9,547 bases of DNA from the NCBI GenBank assembly GCA_903928365.1, contig CAIYQV010000159.1, forward strand, positions 1 through 9,547, read 5' to 3'. Positions 1-5,929 of the stretch are shown here, piece by piece (within the stretch, counting starts at the first letter, position 1; every line of letters begins with the position of its first letter). This DNA comes from an uncultured Flavobacteriia bacterium. GTDB taxonomy: Bacteria; Bacteroidota; Bacteroidia; Flavobacteriales_D; Crocinitomicaceae. A program made the translations under genes and the position numbers. A model generated the notes under the pieces. That model saw only the letters and a list, made by a program, of their open reading frames with translations, was not told where the DNA came from and did not search any database.

Positions 1-1457
1 ATGTTTGCCTGCGCCTTCTTGTCCCAAACAGATGCCGTGTGACATCCAGACTGGTATGCTCCATCCACAATCGGAGAGATCACAGTAGCCGCCATGGATT
101 CCAATTCTTGTGCTGTCATCAAACCGGTTGTATCTTGCGAACCAACGATGTTTACAGTCACGCGAACATCCGATCCAGCATGTAATACTTTTCCTGGTGT
201 ATTTCCAACTGCGTTGCGGTTGAAGATCTTCTCCACAGCAGTCAATCCTTGTCCGTCATTTGAAATTTCTTTCGAAGGAGCGAATACGGTTGGAGCTGTA
301 ATTCCCAATGTTTTTGCTGAGAACGTTTGAATCTTCTTACCGAAAACGATTGCATACGATCCGCCTGCACGGATGAATTCCATTTTCTGTGGCGTCAATG
401 CTTTCGAAATGTCGATTAGTTCTTGATCGCCGTTATATAATTTCTTTGTTTTTGTGTTGATGGTTAGAACTGTTCCTGTCGCTACTGAATACGCATGCTC
501 TAGAACAGGCTCATTGTTTTCATCGCGCACTATATTTCCTTCCGCATCTGTTTTCTTTACCCAGTTTTTCAAGTCAAGACCGATACCACCGGTCACATCA
601 ACTGTTGTAAGGAAGATCGGGGAAATACCATTCGTACCTCCAACGATTGGTGCAATGTTTACAAAAGGAACATACGGACTAGCTTGTTTTCCTGTCCAAA
701 GCGCCACGTTGTTCACTCCCGACATACGCGATGACCCTACTCCCATCGTACCTTTTTCAGCGATCAGCATCACGCTTTTATCCGGATGCTGTGCGTTGAG
801 TGCCGTAATTTCTGCTTGCGCTTCTGGTGTGATCATACATTTACCATGCAGTTCACGATCCGAACGCGAGTGCGCTTGATTTCCCGGAGACAACAGATCC
901 GTTGAAATATCTCCTTCACCGGCGATGAATGTTACAATTTTTATTTCTTCAGGCACCTCAGGAAGTTTTGTGAAGAATTCTGCTTTCGCATAACTTTCCA
1001 AAATATCTTTTGCTACTGCATTACCTGCTTCGTATGCCACTTTCAAACGATCGGCATCTGCATCATATAAATACACTTGTGTTTTCAATACTTCAGCAGC
1101 GTTTTTAGCAACCTCCGCATTTTCGCTCAACGCTAAGTCCAATAAAACACCGATGGAAGGTCCACCTTTCATGTGAGACAATAATTCAAGAGCGAAAGCT
1201 GGCGTAATTTCAGCTACGTTTTCCTCACCAAGAATAATTTGTTTCAAGAAAAGGGCTTTAGCACCAGCAGCAGGAGTTGTTCCCGGCAAGGTGTTATAGA
1301 TAAAGAACTTCAGTGATTCTGCGCGATGGGCGTTACCTGCATCTTTGATCTGAGCGATGATTTCACTCAACAATTCAGCACTATCGATCGGTTTTGGATG
1401 TAATCCTTGTGCTTTTCTTTCTTCAATTTCTTTAAGGTATTCCTGATAATTGCTCAT
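1..1457 (-). CDS. acnB: Bifunctional aconitate hydratase 2 / 2-methylisocitrate dehydratase, N-terminal part (3' end outside window)
   Basis: AcnB is the cytoplasmic [4Fe-4S] enzyme that interconverts citrate and isocitrate in the TCA cycle; many members also dehydrate 2-methylcitrate-type substrates. About 485 codons are visible, starting at ATG 1457-1455 (MSNYQEYLKEIEER). The first ~160 residues resemble the AcnB-specific HEAT-like domain, which includes a MKGGPSIG motif like the E. coli MQGGYNIH segment. The swivel domain follows, with the substrate-loop motif GSSR at residues 241-244 (MGVGSSRMSG, cf. GTGSSRKSA in E. coli AcnB) and GKQASPYVPFVN after it. The entry to the catalytic domains carries GCHTASVW at residues 471-478. 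The cluster-binding cysteines lie further on and are outside the window. The gene runs divergently from rpsF across a 470-bp gap. No clear -7 element was found upstream; the best is TAAATTCG on the minus strand at 1559-1552, one base off TAnnTTTG and without a -33 partner. The domain order rules out AcnA, where the swivel is C-terminal. Confidence 0.95.
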   Translation of the reverse strand, partial: MSNYQEYLKEIEERKAQGLHPKPIDSAELLSEIIAQIKDAGNAHRAESLKFFIYNTLPGTTPAAGAKALFLKQIILGEENVAEITPAFALELLSHMKGGPSIGVLLDLALSENAEVAKNAAEVLKTQVYLYDADADRLKVAYEAGNAVAKDILESYAKAEFFTKLPEVPEEIKIVTFIAGEGDISTDLLSPGNQAHSRSDRELHGKCMITPEAQAEITALNAQHPDKSVMLIAEKGTMGVGSSRMSGVNNVALWTGKQASPYVPFVNIAPIVGGTNGISPIFLTTVDVTGGIGLDLKNWVKKTDAEGNIVRDENNEPVLEHAYSVATGTVLTINTKTKKLYNGDQELIDISKALTPQKMEFIRAGGSYAIVFGKKIQTFSAKTLGITAPTVFAPSKEISNDGQGLTAVEKIFNRNAVGNTPGKVLHAGSDVRVTVNIVGSQDTTGLMTAQELESMAATVISPIVDGAYQSGCHTASVWDKKAQAN

Positions 1458-1616
1458 ACTGAGATGTTATGTTTATTGGTCATTTTCTATTCTTCAGGCA
1501 AGAACTTAACACACATGAAGTGGAGTAGATTCGTTCCTGTCTTCTGCACTGCGAATTTAAGAAAACAATAGGATTTGAGAGAAGGAAAAATGGAAGAAAG
1601 TACGCTGTTTTCGATT

Positions 1617-1644
1617 GAGCAAAGAGCAAGGAACAAGGAACAAG
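1617..1644 (+). repeat. Heptamer array 1, four tandem copies of GA(A/G)CAA(A/G)
   Basis: Four perfectly phased 7-bp units lie head to tail: GAGCAAA, GAGCAAG, GAACAAG, GAACAAG, followed by a further GA. Single extra copies occur at 1722-1728 (GAACAAT) and 1736-1742 (GAACAAG). The array is the same motif as the one at 1750-1784 but in the opposite orientation, so the two can pair as long inverted arms. The function is unknown. Heptamer arrays are known from other phyla, such as the STRR elements of cyanobacteria, but I cannot assign this one to a named family. Confidence 0.85.
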
Positions 1645-1673
1645 GATTTTCCCTACACCATAATTATAATTTC

Positions 1674-1717
1674 AATTCAACTGAAAAAGTTCGATTTTCT
1701 TCAAGTGTGAAAATCTC
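1674..1717 (+). repeat. 44-bp imperfect direct repeat, copy A
   Basis: This segment aligns without gaps to 1786-1829, with 34 of 44 bases identical by eye and an offset of 112 bp. Shared blocks are AATTCA, TGAAA, AGTTC, ATTTTCTT and AAATCTC. Copy A is followed by GAACAAT and GAACAAG heptamers; copy B is preceded directly by the reverse-oriented heptamer array. The match suggests an old duplication of a unit of about 112 bp. Confidence 0.7.
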
Positions 1718-1732
1718 TACCGAACAATTTAG

Positions 1733-1759
1733 AAGGAACAAGGCCTGTCTTTGTTCTTT
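1733..1759 (+). repeat. Hairpin with 11-bp stem
   Basis: The arm 1733-1743 (AAGGAACAAGG) pairs with 1749-1759 (CTTTGTTCTTT) around a 5-base loop, CCTGT. Nine pairs are Watson-Crick and two are G-U if read as plus-strand RNA. On the minus strand the G-U pairs become mismatches, so the fold favours plus-strand RNA. No T-run follows, so it is not a standard terminator. The 3' arm is the start of the second heptamer array, so other registers of pairing are possible. Confidence 0.55.
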
Positions 1760-1784
1760 GATCTTTGTTCTTTGTTCATTGTTC
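1750..1784 (-). repeat. Heptamer array 2, five tandem copies in opposite orientation
   Basis: Five phased units lie on the plus strand: TTTGTTC, TTTGATC, TTTGTTC, TTTGTTC, ATTGTTC. On the minus strand these read as GAACAAA-type units, the motif of the array at 1617-1644. One further isolated TTTGTTC lies at 1838-1844, inside the presumed rpsF promoter. The phasing is exact and the variant bases fall mostly at two positions, which argues for tandem duplication rather than chance low complexity. Confidence 0.85.
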
Positions 1785-1785
1785 C

Positions 1786-1829
1786 AATTCACGTGAAAGA
1801 GTTCAATTTTCTTTAAACGATTAAATCTC
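1786..1829 (+). repeat. 44-bp imperfect direct repeat, copy B
   Basis: This is the partner of the segment at 1674-1717, beginning one base after the second heptamer array. It contains a perfect 10-bp palindrome, TTCACGTGAA (1788-1797), which in copy A is degraded to TTCAACTGAA. It ends 8 bp before the TTTG that may serve as the rpsF -33 element. Confidence 0.7.
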
Positions 1830-1837
1830 CCACTATC

Positions 1838-1871
1838 TTTGTTCTTCAAAAAGAATAATTGTCTATATTTG
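1838..1871 (+). promoter_or_regulatory. Bacteroidota-type promoter for rpsF-rpsR-rplI
   Basis: TATATTTG at 1864-1871 is a full match to the Bacteroidota -7 element TAnnTTTG. TTTG at 1838-1841 lies 22 bases upstream, slightly longer than the usual 19-21 spacing to the -33 element, so that part is less certain. The start of transcription should be near 1876, giving a leader of about 50 bases before the rpsF ATG. The proposed -33 box is itself one copy of the TTTGTTC heptamer that is repeated upstream. Confidence 0.65.
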
Positions 1872-1873
1872 CA

Positions 1874-1897
1874 CCCCGCTAAGCATGGCTGTGCGGT
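1874..1897 (+). promoter_or_regulatory. Structured rpsF leader, possible S6:S18 autoregulatory site
   Basis: CCGC (1876-1879) can pair with GCGG (1893-1896), and AGC (1882-1884) with GCT (1888-1890) around an ATG loop, leaving a small internal loop. This places a C-rich, CCG-containing hairpin at or near the 5' end of the rpsF mRNA. In many bacteria the S6:S18 complex represses this operon by binding a leader hairpin with a conserved CCG. Position and CCG content fit, but the fold is short and I cannot confirm the consensus, so this is an inference. Confidence 0.35.
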
Positions 1898-1927
1898 AAA
1901 TTAGTATTAATAACAAATAGTTTAATT

Positions 1928-2284
1928 ATGAATTCCTACGAAACTGTTTTCATTTTAACTCCCGTTTTGTCTGAGGATCAGGCAAAGGAAGCAGTGCAAA
2001 AATTCGAGGGCGAAATTTCGTCATTGGGTGGAAAAGTTAAGCACTCTGAGAGCTGGGGATTGCTAAAGATGGCATATCCTATTCAGAAAAAATCTACAGG
2101 ATTCTACTTTTTGGTAGAGTTCGAAGCGGATGGAAAAGCGGTAGCTGATCTTGAAGTATCATTTAAGCGTGATGAGCGTGTGATGCGTTTCCTTACCGTG
2201 AAAATGGACAAAGATCACCTGGCGTACGCTGAAAAAAGAAGAGCGAAGCGTGGTGAGAAGAAAGCTACACCGGCTGAAGCTTAA
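1928..2284 (+). CDS. rpsF: 30S ribosomal protein S6
   Basis: S6 binds the central domain of 16S rRNA together with S18 in the small subunit platform. The 118-residue protein has the expected opening YETVFILTPVL, the central WGLLKMAYPIQKKSTGFYF strand region and the conserved KRDERVMRFLTVK near residues 80-92. A basic and alanine-rich tail follows, as is common in this family. It is first in an operon with rpsR 25 bp downstream, and is preceded by a promoter and structured leader. The ATG is supported by an AT-rich upstream stretch in place of a Shine-Dalgarno sequence, as usual in Bacteroidota. Confidence 0.97.
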   Translation: MNSYETVFILTPVLSEDQAKEAVQKFEGEISSLGGKVKHSESWGLLKMAYPIQKKSTGFYFLVEFEADGKAVADLEVSFKRDERVMRFLTVKMDKDHLAYAEKRRAKRGEKKATPAEA

Positions 2285-2309
2285 TCAGTAACACTTAATT
2301 TTTAAACAA

Positions 2310-2573
2310 ATGTCACAGAACGATATTCGCTATTTGACTCCGATTAACATCGAGATCAGAAAAGAAAAATACTGCCGTTTCAAAAAGAGCGGAATTAAAT
2401 TCATCGATTACAAGGATGCTAGCTTCCTTTTGAAATTGGTGAATGAGCAAGGTAAGATCCTTCCACGTCGTATCACAGGTACGTCTGCGAAATACCAGAA
2501 GAAAGTTAACAAAGCGATCAAACGTGCTCGTCACATCGCTGTTTTGCCATACGTTGGCGACATGTTGAAATAA
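2310..2573 (+). CDS. rpsR: 30S ribosomal protein S18
   Basis: S18 is the small-subunit partner of S6. The 87-residue product shows the family core: YCRFKKSGIKFIDYKD, then GKILPRRITGTSAKYQKKV, then AIKRARHIAVLPY. Only one cysteine is present (in KYCRFKK), so it lacks the paired cysteines of zinc-binding forms. The length is slightly above the usual ~75 residues because of an N-terminal extension. It lies 25 bp after rpsF and 33 bp before rplI, consistent with one transcript. Confidence 0.97.
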   Translation: MSQNDIRYLTPINIEIRKEKYCRFKKSGIKFIDYKDASFLLKLVNEQGKILPRRITGTSAKYQKKVNKAIKRARHIAVLPYVGDMLK

Positions 2574-2606
2574 ACCCAATTGTTCCACATTTAATCAATT
2601 AGAATC

Positions 2607-3053
2607 ATGGAAGTAATTCTTAAAAAGAACGTTGACAAGCTGGGTTATGCAAACGAGATCGTTAGTGTAAAGCCTGGTTACGGAAGAAATTTCCTTATCC
2701 CTCAGGGATACGCTATTTTGGCTACTGCCTCTGCGAAAAAAGCACACGAAGAGGTAATGCGTCAAAAAGCACACAAAGAAACCAAAATGTTAGCTGAAGC
2801 TCAAGAGCTTGCAGGTAAATTGGAAGCATTGACTGTTTCAATCGCTACAAAAGCAGGTGAGAACGGAAAGATCTTCGGATCTGTAAACACTGTTCAGCTA
2901 TCTGAAGCATTGAAAAAAGCTGGTTTCGACATCGATCGTAAATCTTTGAAGATCAAAGACGAGCCGATCAAAGAAGTAGGTACATACGAAGCTGAAGCGA
3001 ACCTTCACAAAGGTGTGAAACCTGTTTTCAAATTTGAAGTTGTTGGAGAATAA
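2607..3053 (+). CDS. rplI: 50S ribosomal protein L9
   Basis: L9 is an elongated protein that binds 23S rRNA near the L1 stalk base. The 148-residue length is standard. The N-terminal RNA-binding domain carries the family signature at residues 13-36: G13, then VSVKPGYGRNFLIPQGYA. A long charged connecting helix spans about residues 42-75 (KKAHEEVMRQKAHKE). The C-terminal domain includes GENGKIFGSVNT and IKEVGTYEAEANLHKGV. It is last in the ribosomal operon, and an intrinsic terminator follows 18 bp after the stop codon. Confidence 0.97.
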   Translation: MEVILKKNVDKLGYANEIVSVKPGYGRNFLIPQGYAILATASAKKAHEEVMRQKAHKETKMLAEAQELAGKLEALTVSIATKAGENGKIFGSVNTVQLSEALKKAGFDIDRKSLKIKDEPIKEVGTYEAEANLHKGVKPVFKFEVVGE

Positions 3054-3071
3054 TCCAAACACCATCATAGG

Positions 3072-3101
3072 AATCCCGGGCAAACGTCCGGGATTTTTTT
3101 T
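3072..3101 (+). terminator. Intrinsic terminator of the rpsF-rpsR-rplI operon
   Basis: AATCCCGGGC (3072-3081) pairs with GTCCGGGATT (3086-3095) around a 4-base AAAC loop, including one G-U pair. An 8-base T-run (3094-3101) overlaps the end of the stem. The structure is GC-rich in the middle and in the right place after rplI, so ribosomal transcription should stop before the ABC transporter genes. Confidence 0.93.
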
Positions 3102-3104
3102 GCT

Positions 3105-3112
3105 TAAATTTG
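3105..3112 (+). promoter_or_regulatory. Candidate -7 promoter element for the ABC importer operon
   Basis: TAAATTTG matches TAnnTTTG and starts only 3 bases after the T-run of the upstream terminator. Transcription would begin near 3117-3120, leaving a leader of about 15-18 bases before the TTG start at 3135. No TTG-type -33 element is visible at the right distance, where the terminator stem lies instead, so the call rests on the -7 match and on position. Confidence 0.45.
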
Positions 3113-3134
3113 AGCTGCATTTTGGCTTTGTGAA

Positions 3135-4220
3135 TTGAGACAACTCAGCATCATATTCTTTATTCTTGTTCTGTTAACTTCATGTGCCGAACAAACCGCT
3201 TCTCTTTCGCATAAAGATCCGATCACGTTAGCCTATGCCGAGAATTTTCGCATAGACTCACTGGCAATCGGTATCCAACTCAGTATCGGGGAAAAAGGCG
3301 GTCGCCAATGGCACTTTATACTTTCGAAAGATAAACCTACCCAACTTCCTCCAGGCTGCACCTGGATCAAAACACCCGTCCAACGCATGCTAACACTTGC
3401 AGGCACCGACATTGGCATGCTGAGTTTATTGCATCAGGAAGATCGAATTTGTGGTGTTTCCGACCGAAGAACCGTGTACAACAGCAAAGTCCTTGCACGC
3501 ATCGCATCTGAAAAGATCATCGACTTTGGAAATCAGGACCAACTTTCTGTGGAACGCATCTTATTGAGTAAAGCCCAGTTGATCAGCTATAGTAGTTTTG
3601 GCAAAGACTTTCCACATGAAAAGGAACTGGCCCTTGCAGGCTTGGTGTGTCTCCCCATCCTCGACTGGAAAGAACAACATCCACTTGGGAAGGCAGAATG
3701 GCTGAAGGTCTATGGTTACCTGTTAGGAAAAGAGAGAAACGCAATTGCATTGTTCAATCAAACCGCTGAAAACTACAACCGACTAAAAGCCGCATCAAAG
3801 AAGAACAAACTGAAAACCAACGTATTTTCCGGAAATCAAACAGGTGAGATCTGGTTTTGTCCTGCGGGTGACAGTTATGAGGCGCAGTTGATTGCTGACG
3901 CAGGAGGAAATTACACCTATAAAAACACTCGTGGAACAGGCAGCCTCTCTCTTACACCGGAGAAGGTATTCACTGATAATCGCCAAAGTAATATTTGGAT
4001 CAATCCGGAAGCAGCATCCTACTCAGAACTAAAACAAAAGCAACCTAAGGCGATTCATTTCAAAGCCTTTTCCGCAAAAAAGGTCTATTGCTATTCGTCA
4101 AACATGAATAAATACTGGGAAACAGCAGCTTGCCAACCAGACAAGGTTCTTTCAGATCTGCTAACTATTTTTGAAAACAAAGACCCGAAAGGGCTTCACT
4201 TTTACGCACCACTGAGATGA
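3135..4220 (+). CDS. ABC importer substrate-binding lipoprotein, BtuF/FepB-like (cobalamin, haem or ferric siderophore)
   Basis: This is the receptor of a class III metal-chelate ABC importer; it should be lipid-anchored and deliver ligand to the permease encoded next. The 361-residue protein opens with a lipoprotein signal peptide: hydrophobic residues 4-14 and lipobox LTSC with Cys17. Family landmarks are the DRICGVSDR segment (~103-111) and PILDWKEQHPLGKAEW (174-189). Glu188 of the latter sits where these receptors form a salt bridge with a permease arginine. The start is TTG at 3135. An in-frame stop at 3111-3113 and no ATG between them leave this as the only start that keeps the signal peptide. 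It overlaps the permease by 4 bp (ATGA). Bacteroidota proteins of this kind are often annotated as cobalamin or iron-siderophore receptors; the ligand cannot be decided here. Confidence 0.88.
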   Translation: MRQLSIIFFILVLLTSCAEQTASLSHKDPITLAYAENFRIDSLAIGIQLSIGEKGGRQWHFILSKDKPTQLPPGCTWIKTPVQRMLTLAGTDIGMLSLLHQEDRICGVSDRRTVYNSKVLARIASEKIIDFGNQDQLSVERILLSKAQLISYSSFGKDFPHEKELALAGLVCLPILDWKEQHPLGKAEWLKVYGYLLGKERNAIALFNQTAENYNRLKAASKKNKLKTNVFSGNQTGEIWFCPAGDSYEAQLIADAGGNYTYKNTRGTGSLSLTPEKVFTDNRQSNIWINPEAASYSELKQKQPKAIHFKAFSAKKVYCYSSNMNKYWETAACQPDKVLSDLLTIFENKDPKGLHFYAPLR

Positions 4221-5218
4221 GTTCTGCAGCACAACGATTCCGTAATTGGGCAATAGTGCTGGCAGTACTTCTCATGGGATGTTTTTATCTTGATCTTTTC
4301 TGCGGAAGCTATCACGTATCGTTCACACATTTTATTGAAAGTATTTTCAACTACGATTCAAATGATACCAGTCAGTTGGTGATGCGTGAATTCAGGATCC
4401 CACGTGCCGTGACCGCATTGCTTGCCGGTTCGGCCTTATCCGTTTGTGGGTTATTAATGCAAACCTTGTTCAACAACCCTCTTGCAGGACCCTATGTACT
4501 GGGCATCAGCAGTGGATCCAGTCTTTTCGTCGCCATTGGGTCGCTCACTGGAATTCATTTTTTTCTAAACGATTACGGCATGATCCTGCTGGCATTCCTG
4601 GGAGCAATTCTTTTTGGGGTCATCATTCTTATTTCATCGGTTCGCATCAGAACACAGATCTCTTTGTTACTTGTAGGACTGATGCTTGGAAGTATGGCTG
4701 GAGCAGTGATCACCACTTTGGAAGCTACTGCATCAGCACAGGAATTGCGCGCCTACACCATGTGGACCATGGGCTCACTTCAAAATACGCATTTCGATCA
4801 ACTGGGACTTTTTTTGGGAATTATTTCAATGGCACTCGCAACTTGTCTCTTTCTGATAAAGCCGCTCAATGCGCTTGTTCTCGGAGAAGATCATGCCTCC
4901 CTCTTAGGAATTAACATTAGACACTTTAGATTTCTCACCATCTTGATCACGGCAGTTTTAAGTGGTACGATCACTGCTTTTTGCGGTCCAATTGCTTTTG
5001 TAGGACTGGCGGTTCCAAACATGGCGAAAATGCTGTTTAAAACGGCTTCACACCTAAAGTTACTTGTAGGATGCTTTCTGATCGGCGGAAGTTTTCTCCT
5101 ACTTGCTGATGTGCTTATCCAGACTCTTGAACCTTATTTCCTTGTACCGGTAAATGCACTTACATCACTCATTGGAGCACCTATCATCATTTACCTGATC
5201 TTAAAACGTTGGGCATGA
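4217..5218 (+). CDS. ABC importer permease, FecCD/BtuC family
   Basis: This is the membrane-spanning subunit of the metal-chelate importer, expected to form a homodimer with about 9-10 helices each. The 333 residues are strongly hydrophobic. Family motifs are present in order: R57, R60 and R63 in MREFRIPRAV (arginines that can dock the receptor glutamates), NPLAGPYVLGISSG (87-100), WTMGSL (183-188), the cytoplasmic coupling region LGEDHASLLG (222-231), GPIAFVGLAVP (257-267) and a C-terminal LTSLIGAPIIIYLI. Two deviations stand out: the usual P-H-x-x-R after the GLxxP motif is P-N-M-A-K (267-271), and the usual PVG before the last helix is PVN. The ATG overlaps the receptor stop as ATGA and the stop overlaps the ATPase start in the same way, showing translational coupling. 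Confidence 0.93.
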   Translation: MSSAAQRFRNWAIVLAVLLMGCFYLDLFCGSYHVSFTHFIESIFNYDSNDTSQLVMREFRIPRAVTALLAGSALSVCGLLMQTLFNNPLAGPYVLGISSGSSLFVAIGSLTGIHFFLNDYGMILLAFLGAILFGVIILISSVRIRTQISLLLVGLMLGSMAGAVITTLEATASAQELRAYTMWTMGSLQNTHFDQLGLFLGIISMALATCLFLIKPLNALVLGEDHASLLGINIRHFRFLTILITAVLSGTITAFCGPIAFVGLAVPNMAKMLFKTASHLKLLVGCFLIGGSFLLLADVLIQTLEPYFLVPVNALTSLIGAPIIIYLILKRWA

Positions 5219-5919
5219 TCAAGATAACGGACGGAAAAATCGGATACAAGGAAACGTTGCTGTACATCGGTCAACTGGAGATCGCAGTCGGCACATTGAC
5301 AGCCCTCATTGGAAAGAACGGTTCCGGTAAATCAACCTTTCTAAAATCATTGTGCGGAGTCATTCCAACCCTTGGAGGAAATTTCACTATTGAAAATAAG
5401 GCAATAGGTTCGATCACAGAAAGTGAATTATCTAGGATGATAGCGTTCGTCGGTTCTACCCAAGTTGCAATTCCCTACCTGAGCGTCACAGAGTATGTTT
5501 TACTTGGCCGTAGTCCGTATACAGGTCTACTTGGCAGATATCATCATACAGATTTTGTCGCGGCTGAGGGCGCTATTGAACTATTCAATTTATCTGAGAA
5601 AAAAGACCGCGGACTAACCGAATTGAGCGATGGTGAGCGACAATTAGCCGCTTTTGCGAGAGCCTTTGCTCAGGATACCCCGGTTATTTTAATGGATGAA
5701 CCTACAGCATTTCTGGACTATGGGAATAAGCGCACCCTTCTTTCCATCTTAAAAAAAGCTAGCCAACTCTCCCATAAAAGTGTGATCATTTCTACACACG
5801 ACCTGGACCTTTGTGTAGAGGAAGAAATTGGCATCATGGGAATCGATTCCAGACAAAATCAAATGAAACATTATCCTCAGGGAACAACGAAGGAGATCTT
5901 ACTTAAGGAATTTTTCTGA
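5215..5919 (+). CDS. ABC importer ATP-binding protein, FecE/BtuD family
   Basis: This is the cytoplasmic ATPase that powers the importer. Starting from ATG 5215 the protein has 234 residues. It contains Walker A GKNGSGKST (33-41), Q-loop Gln83, the signature LSDGERQ (137-143, Asp in place of the second Gly as in many FecE-like proteins), Walker B VILMDEP (157-163) with catalytic Glu162, D-loop Asp168 and switch His195 in STHD. A TTG at 5209 would add two residues, but the ATG overlapping the permease TGA repeats the coupling seen at the previous gene junction and is preferred. It is on the short side for the family, with little C-terminal extension. The gene ends 10 bp from the convergent kinase gene, and no clear terminator lies between them. 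Confidence 0.94.
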   Translation: MIKITDGKIGYKETLLYIGQLEIAVGTLTALIGKNGSGKSTFLKSLCGVIPTLGGNFTIENKAIGSITESELSRMIAFVGSTQVAIPYLSVTEYVLLGRSPYTGLLGRYHHTDFVAAEGAIELFNLSEKKDRGLTELSDGERQLAAFARAFAQDTPVILMDEPTAFLDYGNKRTLLSILKKASQLSHKSVIISTHDLDLCVEEEIGIMGIDSRQNQMKHYPQGTTKEILLKEFF

Positions 5920-5929
5920 ACCCGGCGTT

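Larger units (their letters stand above)
1458..1927. other. Gene-free divergent intergenic region with repeats, between acnB and rpsF
   Basis: This 470-bp stretch holds no credible gene. Its short open frames on both strands are translations of repeats. Reading from acnB, bases 1458-1616 should contain the acnB 5' leader and promoter, but no convincing promoter motif is visible there. Bases 1617-1844 contain the repeat element: two opposed heptamer arrays, a 44-bp imperfect direct repeat and an 11-bp hairpin. Bases 1838-1927 contain the rpsF promoter and a structured leader. The repeats therefore sit between two divergent housekeeping promoters. Confidence 0.8.

Noticed and set aside
454..879. 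Plus-strand open frame of 141 codons
   Set aside because: It lies antisense inside acnB, whose reading frame is clearly coding with conserved aconitase motifs.
1575..1796. Open frame of 73 codons on the plus strand in the acnB-rpsF gap
   Set aside because: It is a translation of the heptamer arrays and A/B repeats (NKEQG, LCSLIFVLCSLF), with no homology or domain recognisable.
1664..1849. Open frame of 61 codons on the minus strand in the same gap
   Set aside because: It covers the same repeats in the other direction; internal similarity of its two halves reflects the 112-bp duplication.
3054..3134. Possible cobalamin riboswitch ahead of the importer operon
   Set aside because: The gap is only about 80 bp and is filled by the terminator and promoter; there is no B12-box-like structure.
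4444..4914. Plus-strand open frame of 156 codons
   Set aside because: It is an out-of-frame shadow of the FecCD permease and lacks membrane-protein character.
5209..5217. TTG start for the ATPase two codons upstream
   Set aside because: The ATG at 5215 overlaps the permease stop as ATGA, matching the upstream junction.
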